From positions 16,253,287-16,317,286 of the forward strand of contig NC_067195.1 in NCBI RefSeq assembly GCF_000699445.3: 64,000 nt of DNA, given 5' to 3'. Below, piece by piece: positions 35,001 through 46,800 of this stretch. Within the stretch, counting starts at the first letter, position 1. Each line of letters begins with the position of its first letter. The notes under the pieces are model-generated. The model saw only the letters and a program-made list of their open reading frames with translations. It did not search any database and had not been told where the DNA came from. This stretch comes from Schistosoma haematobium (lineage: Eukaryota > Platyhelminthes > Trematoda > Strigeidida > Schistosomatidae). Both the position numbers and the translations under genes were made by a program.

Positions 35001-38000
35001 TATTTCATTATTATTTCTTATGACAACCAACAGTAAAATATCGACCATTTGTTCATACTGATTATTCATGTGCCATAGGTTTAAACGATGTGTAAATTCG
35101 GTGAAATAAACAGTTTTCAGAGTGACAGTACATCAGTATGACGACGTTGTATGTAATGCAGACTAAGGCAATCAACCAATAATGATGTGGTTGAAAGTAT
35201 TGGTAATAAACTGTGTGTTGAATCATCCAATAATTCCGCCTACATTTTGAAGTGGAAATCGACTACGAATTAGTTTGATTTCCTCAAATGTTTCGTGCAG
35301 AATTTCATCATCATCATCATCATCAACATCATTCTTCTTCTTCGTAAAATCGTTTTTCATGCTGATGAGGATTGCACATTTATTGGTAATGGAAATGTCT
35401 CTGTTGATTGTTGAGATTAATAATCTAATCAATGGGACAAAAACAACCGATGCACGTGAATATGTGTCAGAATTATCAATAACAATGCTAACGTATCACT
35501 TCTGATTCATGACGTCAGTAATCATGCCTGAATAGTAGTTACTTAGTCATTGTTAGTGGTTGTTTTTGTTATTCACCCAATAAATTGCATGTGAATAGGA
35601 CTCTTTACTTGTGAGCTTTATTTTGTGTAATTGTGAATCGCATAATATGGATGAAGATTCACATTTCTTGATCATTTACAACTGCATGCCAAAACTGAAC
35701 AATGACTTTGTGTATGTGCGTGCGTGTGTGTCTGATATTATTGAATTTGTGTCTATTTTCACACAGAAATGACGTCATTGTTGTATGCGATTGCATTTAT
35801 TCAGAGGATAATTATAGTTTAATGTAAGATGATGTTAATTGTAATTCCTACATTTGAGTACATGAAGTGAAATCTCTCATAGATTACACCACACATTAAT
35901 CTCAATTAGACACTCAGTGAGAACGAAAACGCCTTGGATCGATGTTTTGTTGGTGTATGAAACTGTTCAGCAGTACCTACCCACAACCTCACAACGATCG
36001 ATCTCATGGTGTTGAAACCTGTTTACGAATACTTGACATTTAGACTACTGATATGTTGCACTGCCACCTTCCACCAAACACGTTTTCTCAAAGATTTCAG
36101 CAGTCACGTTTTCAAATACTTCCTCTACAGTATCTATTCTACATGTGACGATAGTCGGAATAATTTTCCTTTGGAAATGTTGTGCATCTTTCAGGATGTA
36201 GTTTTCTCTCCACTTCCTATCGACAAACCTGGAATGAAAGTCATCTCTCATAATCATACTGCACTAGTGAACTGCTTCTTCCTTCATCATATCAGTAGTA
36301 CACATTATTCACATCTAATATACAGACAGGGTAATTAAACTTCCTCTTTCTCATCAACAAAACTCAACTTTGGAACTTGTATGATAACCATCACAATCTG
36401 GTAACAAAAATGTTTAGATGGAACCAGCTGTCATTCCTTATAGTAGAACATCAAGGAAACGAAATTCCAATCTCTCCTCTGACTTCGGTGTGTACAAACG
36501 TGACCCGAAACATCTAGTGAGCAGCAACTAGAATGTCACTGAGGTTGGTGATTTCGGCACAGATAACGATATGATGAATTGTGGTGATGTGTAATCTGGT
36601 ACTCATGATTATGAAAAATATATCATGATTGATGAATACTTTATCACCGATTCACCTATTTTATGTTGACTGCATTCACCTCCAGCTGAAATTAAAACAT
36701 CAATTGTTCTCGGATTGTCAGCGTGCCGTTTCAAGCGACATGTACTTAATTATAGTGAAGGGGTTTATTTGATGATACGCTTTTGCTGTGTTCAGAACAT
36801 TCACACACTTCCATTTGTCCAGTGGAATTCCTGATTGATATGTGTCATTCACTGAATAAAAGCAGGATCGTGCACGAATTTCTAAAATAATTTCAAGATT
36901 GACATGATTTGTGTTATTCATCTAACGGAATCCATATATGACACCATATTTTATAATTAGCAGCAAACATGCTGATCATATGAGCACATACTGACCTCAT
37001 TTTTAAAACATTTCTCATTGTTCTGTGAATAGTGAAAAGAATATTCACCGTACAAAAGAGTGGTGATTGAATGCTAAACTAGATAATGAAAATAACATGT
37101 GATTGGCAGTGTTTAAGTGAATTTCTGGTATGGAAGTGAACTGTTTTCAAGGTTAAATTCCAGTGGATTTAAATGACTGAAGTCACTCATCAAGTTAATG
37201 AATAAACTGGTGAGAATTTAACAAAGAAAATTTTCTTTCCAACGAAGCTGGTTACTCAATTTTTACGATCGTATTTATAAATGTTTTGTAAACTTATAAG
37301 TGTTAAGAAGAGTAGAAGGAATTTACATTATTTAGTTTTCTGTATCGCAAGTATCCAATGCAGGTTGCATATTTCTAACCGACAACCTATTTTCATTGTC
37401 CTATTCTCCTCATATCTCTACGCCGATCTTCAACGCTCAATGAATACTTGAGATCTCAGAACACTTCACAATGTAAACGCTTTCTATCCTTCTGTACACA
37501 CATATATTTTTAAGATCACAATGTATGCGTTTGTATGGCCTAAATAAATGATTTAGTTGAGAAGAATACTTTCTTCCCAAATTTCCTTTGTTCTGTTGGG
37601 TTTATTCGAATATATGTTAGTTTGAAATACACTAGTTATCTTTTATTGCCTAATTCCACAATATACGTACTATTTATTCATGTTGATGTTCAGTTTGTTT
37701 TTTTATTGAATTAATTAATCAGTAAAACGTTTCTTCTAATTCCTCGTCAGTGTATTGTTACCACGTTTTCCTAGTACACTTGGAAATGCTCATTTTTTTC
37801 GTTTACTGTTATAAGCCGAACATAAATCAAGTTCGTTGAAAGCATTTCAAGCATTCTACTTCCTCGCTCTCATCGCTTTCATTGTGGCGCTCGTACTATA
37901 TGCAGTGACTATTTTCACAGAAACTCGAAAAATCTTGAGCATTGGATTTTTTGTCGCGATTGTAATAGGATGTAAGTGATTTTTACAGTTATTGTTATAA

Positions 38001-39512
38001 CAGTCTACGATGCTATTGTAGCGATGACATGTCTTTCGAGACAATTGTGTTGTTTGTGGATTGATAATAAGTTTTCATTATTGCATTTACTTTGTTTCTC
38101 TAGTGACCGACTCTACTCATTAGACAGAAAAACATATGAGTGTTGTATTTTAATGACATCGGTGAATTAATAATAAGGACTAAATATTTCTGACAGGTTC
38201 TTTTAGAATAATACAACTGTACATTTGTAGTAAGTGAAAAATTTTACAGTATGATTATACAGACTAGTTGATCGTTGCTAGTCCTATGACGAACAGAAAA
38301 GTAAATGAAGAACGTAACTTTCCCACCAACTGATCAAACAAATCCATTTATTTCCATCAGAAATGGATGGTGACAAGCAGTGAAATCCAGGATGCACGTT
38401 TCGTCAGCTGGATGTTCCAGCAGCCGAATTCATGTTCACTCCTAAACTCGAACCAAGTGCCTTCCAGCTCAATCACGATCACGTTAGCCATTGAGCTGCT
38501 GAGTTCTGGATTCCACTGCTAACCACCACCCATCTCTTCTTAAACTGCTTGTGACTTACTGTTAGTATCAAGACAATGCACACAGAATGCACGTACTCTA
38601 AAAGAGACTGATCAGTTGTAGTCCTAAACATCGATGACGACATCCAAACAACCAATATATATATATATATATATATGCGTTAAAATTGTTATTCGAAATT
38701 CAGAAACAGACCATATTGTTAGACGGAGTTCTGGAATTTCCACATTTGAAACTATCATTCTTCAATATTATAGATTTTAATGACCATACCTATGTAGTTG
38801 TCGCTAGTTATAGTAAGCATTTATAAAAATCGTCTACTACGCCATCAGAATCAAATGAATCTTTATCACATGCATTGCTTCTTCACATGGCGAAATTACA
38901 CCCTTTCAGATAACAAATAACCCACTTCATCGCCACTGTATCATTTTTATACACGGCTGCATAATTTCAAGCGAAGCCAGAACACTCACTGACATCCAGT
39001 ATAGAATAGCAGAGACAAATCAACCGAATTCTTCAGATTATCGACGAACTCAATGTCACTTTCAAGATTGATAATATTCACATTGTTTGTAGAGTACAAG
39101 AAAATTAGAGTATAAATAATGTATTATGAAGACTTATAACTAACACTTTACAAAAGATAACGATGAATCCACTAGTCTTTTGAAATACTAAGAGTTCCTC
39201 TCTATATCTGATACTATCATTCATAATCATTTAGATATTTTCTGCAAAGTATAACTCAAGAAAAGTAGCTCGCCTGTTATAGTTAGTACTGATTAGTGAG
39301 GATTGTAAACTAGTTAACTACTTAACGATAAATTGTTGCAATATTCTGTTTTTTGTTCAGGTATATGCTGTATTATCAGCGTGATTATGTTTTATCAAAA
39401 CTATTCCAGCTCTCACATGAGTGTTCGGCCACATTCCAGCTCATGGTTACTCGGCGTTATTTTGGCTTCGTTTCAGCTTGTTGTATTCGTATTCATGTAT
39501 ATTTTCTACTGA
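32012..39512 (+). CDS. four-transmembrane protein, three exons (paralog 2)
   Basis: Exons at 32012-32111, 37816-37971 and 39361-39512 join in frame to 408 bases (135 residues). Donors are G|GTGAGTG and T|GTAAGTG; acceptors are TTATAAG and TTGTTCAG. Both introns are phase 1, as in the gene at 8643-19348. Predicted segments: TM1 about 9-27 ([19 protein letters not shown]), a polar loop, TM2 about 46-66, a short loop TETRKI, TM3 across the exon 2/3 junction with CICC, a loop of about 16 residues rich in S and H, and TM4 about 112-132, ending in FMYIFY. The junction of exons 1 and 2 (EDKTLT|A) and the start of TM4 (PHSSSWLLG) resemble the paralog's DDNLF|A and PHPSTCLLAG. Intron 1 contains the right palindrome arm. 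A possible ATTAAA poly(A) signal lies at 39578-39583. Function unknown. Confidence 0.72.
32112..33965. other. intron 1 of paralog 2, left of the palindrome arm
   Basis: AT-rich intron sequence. A degenerate SINE lies at 32262-32402; otherwise nothing recognised. Confidence 0.5.
32262..32402 (-). repeat. degenerate SINE family 2 copy
   Basis: On the minus strand GGTTCGATTCCC keeps the B box. The hammerhead middle is reduced to remnants around TTTCGTC. The A-box region is diverged. Confidence 0.45.
34181..34279 (-). repeat. Sm-alpha-like head, mirror copy
   Basis: The right-arm counterpart of 28427-28525, truncated at the same point in the hammerhead. Confidence 0.55.
34324..34378. repeat. 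CATC tetranucleotide repeat
   Basis: Mirror of the ATGG tract at 28335-28385. Confidence 0.9.
38360..38640. repeat. inverted Sm-alpha composite
   Basis: About 38360-38501 is a head plus hammerhead in minus orientation. From about 38504 a plus-oriented 3' body starts with CTGGATTCCACTGC, exactly the first bases after a hammerhead cut. In the minus half, stem II is missing: CTGA runs straight into CGAAAC. Confidence 0.7.
38655..38676. repeat. AT dinucleotide repeat
   Basis: A perfect AT run of about 11 units next to the 3' end of the SINE composite. Confidence 0.9.
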
Positions 39513-42169
39513 GAAGTGACTGGTTTTCATATTTACAAATCATGAATGTTATGAAGATGGAACATTATTTACCTAGTATTAAACTTAATTAAATGAACAA
39601 GTTGATAAAACTCCAGGTTTTTCACATAATTTTATTTTGATAAATCATGAACTTCACGAATGAAGTAAACAAAAATATTTCATGAATGTTTTTGAAGTAA
39701 ATCGTTTTATTAATCTCAAGTTTTACTTCGATTAAATTTGTGAGATCAGTTGTAACAGACTGAGTTAACTAAAATATGACGTTGGGCAATCAATCATTCA
39801 CTAATAATAACTCAACAAAAGGTGAATATCGAGTCAAACATATAAACCTTTATAGAATATCCGTAACAGGAATATTTCACAAGGAACAATCGAAGAATAA
39901 GTGTCCCATAAGAAATCAGTTTATCTTACTGCAATGTGTTCATGTGTGTATCATAAGAATGTTATTTAACGGATTTGGTATCATGAGAATACTGTAGTTC
40001 TCTTCGAAAGATGGAAGTAGTTTTTTCATAAATGATAAATCACTAACGGAAAATTTTGTTCTAAAAGAATGAAAGATATTAAGAATTCTTATAAATTAGA
40101 AGTGTTCCTGTGTTCTTAATCAGTATTCACTGAACAGCGATATACACATTTATCCACTACAGTTCATGCTGTTTAAGTCTTCCACGAAGATACCAAATTC
40201 AAATTCATTTCCATAACACTATATTCGATGATCCATTTTGTGGCGTACTAGTTAAATTAAGGTTAAATTCAACTATGGATGAATGAATTCCAAGTGAAAT
40301 ACGTACTTGATTCACACACTGTTACTCAGTAGTAACAGCTTGAGCACTAAAATCCTAGTAGAATATTGGACGTCATTAGTAAATCAGTTTCTGTATATAA
40401 ATTTGTCCTAATCTCACCGATGTCTAGGTTTCGCAACATTAACTCACAGAGGATGAGATTTGTGACTGACATCAAACTACATGGGGGCTAATAGTCGAAA
40501 AAATATATTCAGATAGAAACACATATTGGTAAGTTATCGTCTGAGGATGCTGTGTCAAATTGTGTTCAGAAGGGATATTCATAAAACGAATGCCTTTGAA
40601 TTCAGTACAGAAGTGCTCAAGAGGTGATGGTTACCGAATTTCAATATTATGACTTCAGTTTTATTCTCTCTGAAGATCTCACAATCATATTTAAGTAAAA
40701 TGATAGCTTCGCTCTATCAAATTGTGTTGAGGAGATTCGTAATAATTAAACTGAAAATAATAGTGTTCAGGAATCTATGAACGGATAGTATCATAGCAAT
40801 TAGGCCCCGAGTTATTTTCAGACATCAAGGAGGAAAAATCAGTTGAAAACCTGAGACTTTTACAAATATGATTGTCTCTCCTTACCGTTCGAGAATCGTT
40901 ATAATATAACAGATTAATAATATTGCTACTAATTTGGTGAATGCATGTGTTTAACAATCACGTATTAATTAATCATTTCATCTGTATATTCAGCTGAACC
41001 ATTTCGGTGAGGTTGGTGTGAGACATGAAATAGATGAGTAGATTACAAGTATCTGGTCATGAATACCTTCGGTACGTCGTTTGACTGTTGTCAGACAAGC
41101 GAATGTGTAGTGTTAAGACTAGAAGTAGAATACCAAATAGGAGAGAAGTCACGCGGGGAGATTATGGTGTGTGAGAATCATGTACCTTACGCTTAGCTAT
41201 GGTCTGCCTCAATGCACTATGTTCACTGCAAGAAGAGGGAGGTGGGGAAAATGTACAGTAGTCAGGCTAAGACAAAGTGCCAGTCTAAATGATCTGACCA
41301 TTAGGATGCAGAATATGGGTGATGGTAGGCTTTCTGGTCAGTGTAATAATGTATCGATAACTATGACCATTCAAATTATGCTGAGATGTGTTACAATACA
41401 ACGGTATATTCAGAAAGAGATTTTGCGGAATTGATTACAAATTAGTAATGCATATTAATGTTCCAAAATGAGTAGTTTTGCGATGAAATAGATAAGTTGA
41501 TGCTAACTAAAAGCGGAAGGTCATGGTTGTATTGTTTGAATGTTGTGAAAAGTTGGTATATCAGTGGCATCAAAAAGTTTAGTAGAGCCATGGCTTAGTT
41601 TCTAATTGACAGACAACTTGAAACACTTAAAGATGATGAAAAAGCATAGAAATTCAAGGCTGATTAGGTTTTTCTAAACCATAGCTACTAAACACTGAAA
41701 ATGTAAATTACATATTGGAAACAAAGTAGTTATCAGTTGCTTTTTATTCTGATAATAATGATTTTCACCATTCTTGTGACTTTTGCTCCAGTAAAAAAAT
41801 GGATGGAAATTCGATTATAATCTAAGCTCTTTATTACTTTGTTTCTTCATTAATATCATTCCATATAATTATTTTACGTTCATATATATTTTAAGTTATA
41901 TCATTTTTTTATTGCTACACAAATCGACTCTCCGATTTTCTCCTCTGGCTATGATATTTATTTTAAAGCCTAAATATATAACAAACTGATACTAGCAGGA
42001 AGTTAATTAGAAATCAAAGAGCATTGGAATCCTTTCGCTTTAGGTCAAGAATGCTTGTTGATTACCGAGTATAACCGGCACATGAGCTCACACTAAAACG
42101 TTACAAGCCCTGTGGTAAGAACAATACCACTAAACTGTTAAGTTAGATTTTACCATGCCTTAAACCCTA
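39513..42169. other. intergenic, no supported gene
   Basis: Mostly AT-rich. The segment 41040-41440 is less AT-rich and holds an 87-codon frame (41171-41434) without motifs; it may be an old retroelement fragment. Confidence 0.4.
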
Positions 42170-43245
42170 CTTAGATGGATTTCCAATATAACGCCATCCT
42201 CAGTCAATGTCAACTAACTGGTCGGTCGGCGACCTCCGAAAAACACCTTATATTGATAACTATCATGTGCTTACTAGTGAAAGGAAATTTTCGTAGTTCT
42301 AGTGGAAAACCGTAACCAGTATCAGTCAGTCAGCTACAATATAGGACCAGGCACATATATGCATCAGTTCAAGTTGCCATAATTCCGCATAGAACCCCTC
42401 TAGAGCTACTGCCGGTCCCAAGCCCGGATAAATGAGGAGGGTTGGGCATGGGGTTAGCGACCCCATCCCGTAGAAAAATAAATCGCTAAAAAAGTGCTAA
42501 CCACAAAAAATTATCCAAACCATTTAAACTCTGCCCTGAGAGTCGGAGAATCTTCATTTAGAAGAGTTATGACGCCTCATGGTGGAAGCCGAGTTCCTTC
42601 GGAAGTCACGAAGCTGATGCCCCTTCTGACAACCAGAGTAACCATTTATTTAGGTACAAGGGCTGATCAGACTTCCAAGATAAGTAAAGTTGTCTACGCG
42701 TTTGACTACTTCACTTTAGATGTATTAATGCGGTTATCACTTTCCGGTCGCCCACATCGTGCAAGGGTTCTTCTGGAGGTTCCTGGAAAGGAAATCGGAT
42801 TAGAAGTGGTCTTAGTGACCTGAAAGCGTGACCGCAGTGCCCAAGAGACAACTGCTTGAGGCCAGTCACACGCGACCTTTTGTGAGTAGTTTTCGTGTTA
42901 GCTCCGTACTTGTTGAGACCTTGCAGTCGGGGACGGATATCCGTCGGATAAGGCGAGGTGTGCATTTTTAGGGTCGACCTTTACTAACCCCACCTCTCCT
43001 TGTGGGAAGGCAGCACCTCTGTTATGCTGGTTGTCTGAAGGGATTACCTTACTGCCATCGCATCTCTGTGCAGTCAGCAGTACGACTTCGCCTTCAGACC
43101 TTGGGTTTGTTGCTTTTAATCTTATCGCTCTTCAGCCGACCTGTTTGGCATGGTAGGATCTTGAAGAACGATTGTTCTCGTCAGTATAGTTCGATTGGTT
43201 CATCACGATAAGCAAGCCCGACCACCACGTCAAGGTATTAACAAC
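42170..43245 (+). mobile_element. internally deleted RTE-like (SR2-type) composite
   Basis: The frame at 42494-42823 contains HGGSRVPSEVTKLMPLLTT and then RVTIYLGT. This is the lead-in to the endonuclease domain of schistosome RTE-type (SR2-like) elements, where a WNVRT motif normally follows. Here the match stops at LGT and runs into unrelated sequence, so endonuclease and reverse transcriptase are absent. The rest (about 42650-43245) is a GC-richer block that looks like the noncoding part of a schistosome non-LTR element, ending near AGCAAGCCCGACCACCACG. The overall form is that of a short internally deleted, non-autonomous derivative. The family assignment rests on my recollection of schistosome RTE proteins. 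Confidence 0.55.
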
Positions 43246-43324
43246 CAGTATATTTTAAATGAATCGAGTGTGAAGCAGTTATGCAGTGAAGATGATGAAC
43301 GATAGTTACACAGTTTCACGGATT

Positions 43325-43525
43325 GATTGAAGTTAGATATGAGAACCATTAGAAGCTAGTTCAGTGATCTAAAGGCAAGTTGCGAGATTTCTTCCTTGAA
43401 TCTCTGGCGGAGTCGTGGATGCACAATGCTGAGTCACACAGCAGGAAGAAACACCTGTCCAGTGCCTCATTGTTTTTAATGGTTACACAACTTAGTTCGG
43501 TTCATGATTTTAGTGTCAACTAAAC
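43325..43525 (+). repeat. SINE family 2 copy, broken hammerhead
   Basis: Head and tail of family 2 are recognisable (GTCGTGGATGCACAATGCTGAG; CTGTCCAGTGCCTCATTG). Stem II is rearranged (GTCACACAGCAGGAAGAAAC), so no ribozyme. Confidence 0.5.
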
Positions 43526-43755
43526 TGGGAGTGAGACATAGGAAAAATAACAACATTTATTCAGTAATTTGATAAATATATGCAGACATAAAATAATCCT
43601 ACCGTACAAAGCTGGCATGTACTGAATGACTTCACTTCCAACTACCCAGCTTTTTGTACTTTTACTTTACAACATGGTTATTTCTCTATCATATCTGTTG
43701 ATATGAAGAAACAGCACAAATGAAAACAAAGTTGGTCAAGATATATTACTGATAT

Positions 43756-43761
43756 TTTATT
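43756..43761 (-). promoter_or_regulatory. NFU1: AATAAA poly(A) signal of NFU1
   Basis: AATAAA on the minus strand, about 112 bases beyond the NFU1 stop codon. Confidence 0.5.
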
Positions 43762-43872
43762 GATTAAACTATAGCGAATTCGAGTATGTACATTATTTCA
43801 TATTAACAAGTGACTCTCATCAGACGATGTACAATAATACTATCCCATTGTTTAATCTACGCATTAACTTGT

Positions 43873-46800
43873 TCATTCACTTTTCTCTTTATTATGTATG
43901 TTCTGTTCTAATTTGTCAAACTGTTCTTTGGATACCGCATCTAATTCATCTTCAACTTGTTCGACGCCTAATACGTCTGGTATATAAAACTGAAGCATAT
44001 TCTGTACACCATTTTTCAAAGTAACTACGGAACTAGGACAACTTGAGCAAGATCCTTGTAGTTTTAATAGCACTATACCATCTTTAAAATCCTGAAAAAA
44101 ATGATACAGTTTTGGAATTCATAGAAAAAAATATAAGTACGGAAACACCTACCATCAGGAAAAATGAATTCCTTACGATAAGTTAAGTGACCAACGCGTT
44201 CAACTACTTTGTTGTCTATGGTCAGTCTAGGAGCTGATCCGGACCAGCCCTAAAGTCGTATTTTGTATTTATAAGGAGAGAAACGAACTACAAACTTGCT
44301 TGTATTGTTTTTAAAAGTGTTCATAAGACTGTAATTTGGTAGGGTTTTCACCAAACTGAACCACGTCGTTCGGGCAAGTGGATCCCCTAATGTGACCATT
44401 TGAAACCGAATGAGGAGCCCTCTGGAACTTTACATATTTCTCTGATACACCTCATAGTGGCAAGTATTGCAAAAAACCAACCGACCCCCAAACTCGAGTC
44501 CCAACTTTAAGTGGGAGAATATGATTTAAGTCTGTGGTCAGTATATGTTTCCGCGTTGTAAAACGTAATGAAGGCTAAAAATTTGCACAACACATCAACA
44601 ACCACATCTAAGCCTGTTTTTTCAAATTTGCAGTGTTCCTTGCTCCATTTAAACGTTGAATGATTATAAAGGCTAATATTTCAGTCACACTCATCCCTCT
44701 GTGGTTATCACTAGAGGAATTTAATAATTCTTATGATTTGGAACGACCAGGGGTCAAGACCAGTTAGGAGTGATCACGTTCAGATACCAGATTTTAGCTA
44801 TTATTTTAGCCAACATAAGTGGTATAATTGTAGAACAATACTCAAATAACTCCGGGAAAATACAACTCGAGCATCCTTGGGTGCTGAAAAGACGTATTAT
44901 CTTAGGTGTCATACCATACAGGACCATGTCACCTGTATAGTCTTAACTAGTAAGTTAATTTCGTTATATCCTAGTGAAGATAAAATTACGGGTAACTTCC
45001 GAGATCTATTAATAGACTAATATTATATATTCCTATTGTACAACTGTTCCGTAACTAAATTAGGTATATCTATATTCCTCTTATTATAAGCTTCATTTTG
45101 ACCTATAGATTATTACTGTACGATTTGCTGTTCTTAAATTATGTTCAGTTTATTGGTTATCGTCTCCCACGTTCACATCCACTTTTTGGCTTGATCTTGT
45201 ATAGAGGTTATTTCCTAATTTATGGTATGATGCGGTCTGTTTGGCTGATATATAAACCAAGCATGTTTGAAATAAATGATTCGCATGGCGGGAGCTGTTA
45301 TTGGTGTTCTGGACTCAACTGGGCGGGCTAGGTAAGCAAAGGATCAATAAGGACGCTAGGCTGCTCATACCGGTCGAACGTCATTGGTTTAGTACAGTAC
45401 AAGAGTTAATAAGTCGTATTTCGATCGGTGAATAAATCACGTGATAACTAGCCAACCTTAAAGTTACAACAAATGTACTGGGAGAAGATGAGAATAAGAA
45501 AGCATTTTGAACCTATTAAGTCAGTAAGTGGTGTACCGAACTTGGTGTTGTATAGAATTATGTTCAGTGTCATAAGTATATCATTAAAAATTTACAGCCA
45601 GTCTAAATAAGTGGGCCGACTTCATAGGCTTTTTTCACAGTTATTCAAAAAATAACTTGAAATAAGGTAACAGTAATGTGATTACAAATCACACTAAATG
45701 GAATATTATTCATGTCATATATGCTAACAAATACCAAGCTATTAGTTGTCTGAACAAAAGACAAAGAATACCACACTACATGAACAGCTAAAATATGAGA
45801 TTACCTTGAAAATAATATCACCGCCGTCTTCTTGAACAGTGGGTCTTATTCGGGTATCCAGTAGTTCTTTTATCATTAATACTGTTTCATCTTCTTCATC
45901 ACAGGTTTTGTCTAAAATTGTGAAGCTAAATTTCTACATAACTATAAAACATGAGTAAAGTTATAGGGAGCTGAAATTCGAGTTTTTTTACGGAAACTAT
46001 TTAAAATAACCATCCTTCGGTCATAAGTACTAAGATATTAGTAACACATAATTTCCTAAGGCTGAGAGATAAGTAACATTTGTCAACGTCAATGACCCTA
46101 TAGTTTATAAGTTTTCGGAGAGTACCATTTTAGCATTCGGAAGTATGTACAAAGAGAATAGTTGAAAGTTTACACATATTAACTTCTGCTGAAAACGATA
46201 TGATAATAGATCCTAAAGATTACCAGTTATTTGATAGCAACGAACCTGACTAGTTTACAAAGTTCAAATAGGAAGGATTTGTAATATTAACTGAACTCAT
46301 CTTTGAAAAATTCTTCAGAATACATAGTATATAAACAGTAATTAACCTCCAAAAGTTATGCCACCGATTGAGAGTACATGGACGACTGAATAAAAGCTTT
46401 TCTCCAATTAACAGAAACAGCTGATGTAAAACTGAGATGTCATTTGACAGGTATATAAGAATAAGTTCGTGTAACATCACCTCCAAAATTGCAGGTTTCA
46501 AGAACATTTAGTAGCTGTATGGAACTCGTCAATGTAAAGAAGTAAAGCAGCAAGATCAGAGTTTCGTCGGATTTTTTTTACTTAAATCGTTATCACAAAT
46601 CAGGATTTCGAATAAGGAATTAATTCTATCTATATTTGTTGGTAGTGACAAGATAATTCGACTGTCTCCAGGAAACGCTTTGCGTAATTGGCTGGTTATA
46701 AAAAAAGGAACATCAAAAGCTCCTTCATTCGAAATTAGATGGTCACAAAAGGGTTAAATAAATATTGTCATCTAATCTGACGACAGGAAACAGTGTTCAC

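Larger units (their letters stand above)
33966..37276 (-). repeat. right arm of a large palindrome
   Basis: Reverse complement of 25430-28742, lying wholly inside intron 1 of the gene at 32012-39512 and ending about 540 bases before its exon 2. Differences from the left arm are scattered single bases and microsatellite length changes; the arm-specific short ORFs are conserved. It includes the mirror SINE head (about 34181-34279). Confidence 0.9.
37972..39360. other. intron 2 of paralog 2
   Basis: Contains an inverted Sm-alpha composite (38360-38640) and an AT microsatellite. Nothing else recognised. Confidence 0.5.

Noticed and set aside
10352..43525. CRISPR array or other short-spacer repeat
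   Set aside because: The SINE and hammerhead repeats are dispersed, in both orientations and irregularly spaced; the DNA is eukaryotic.
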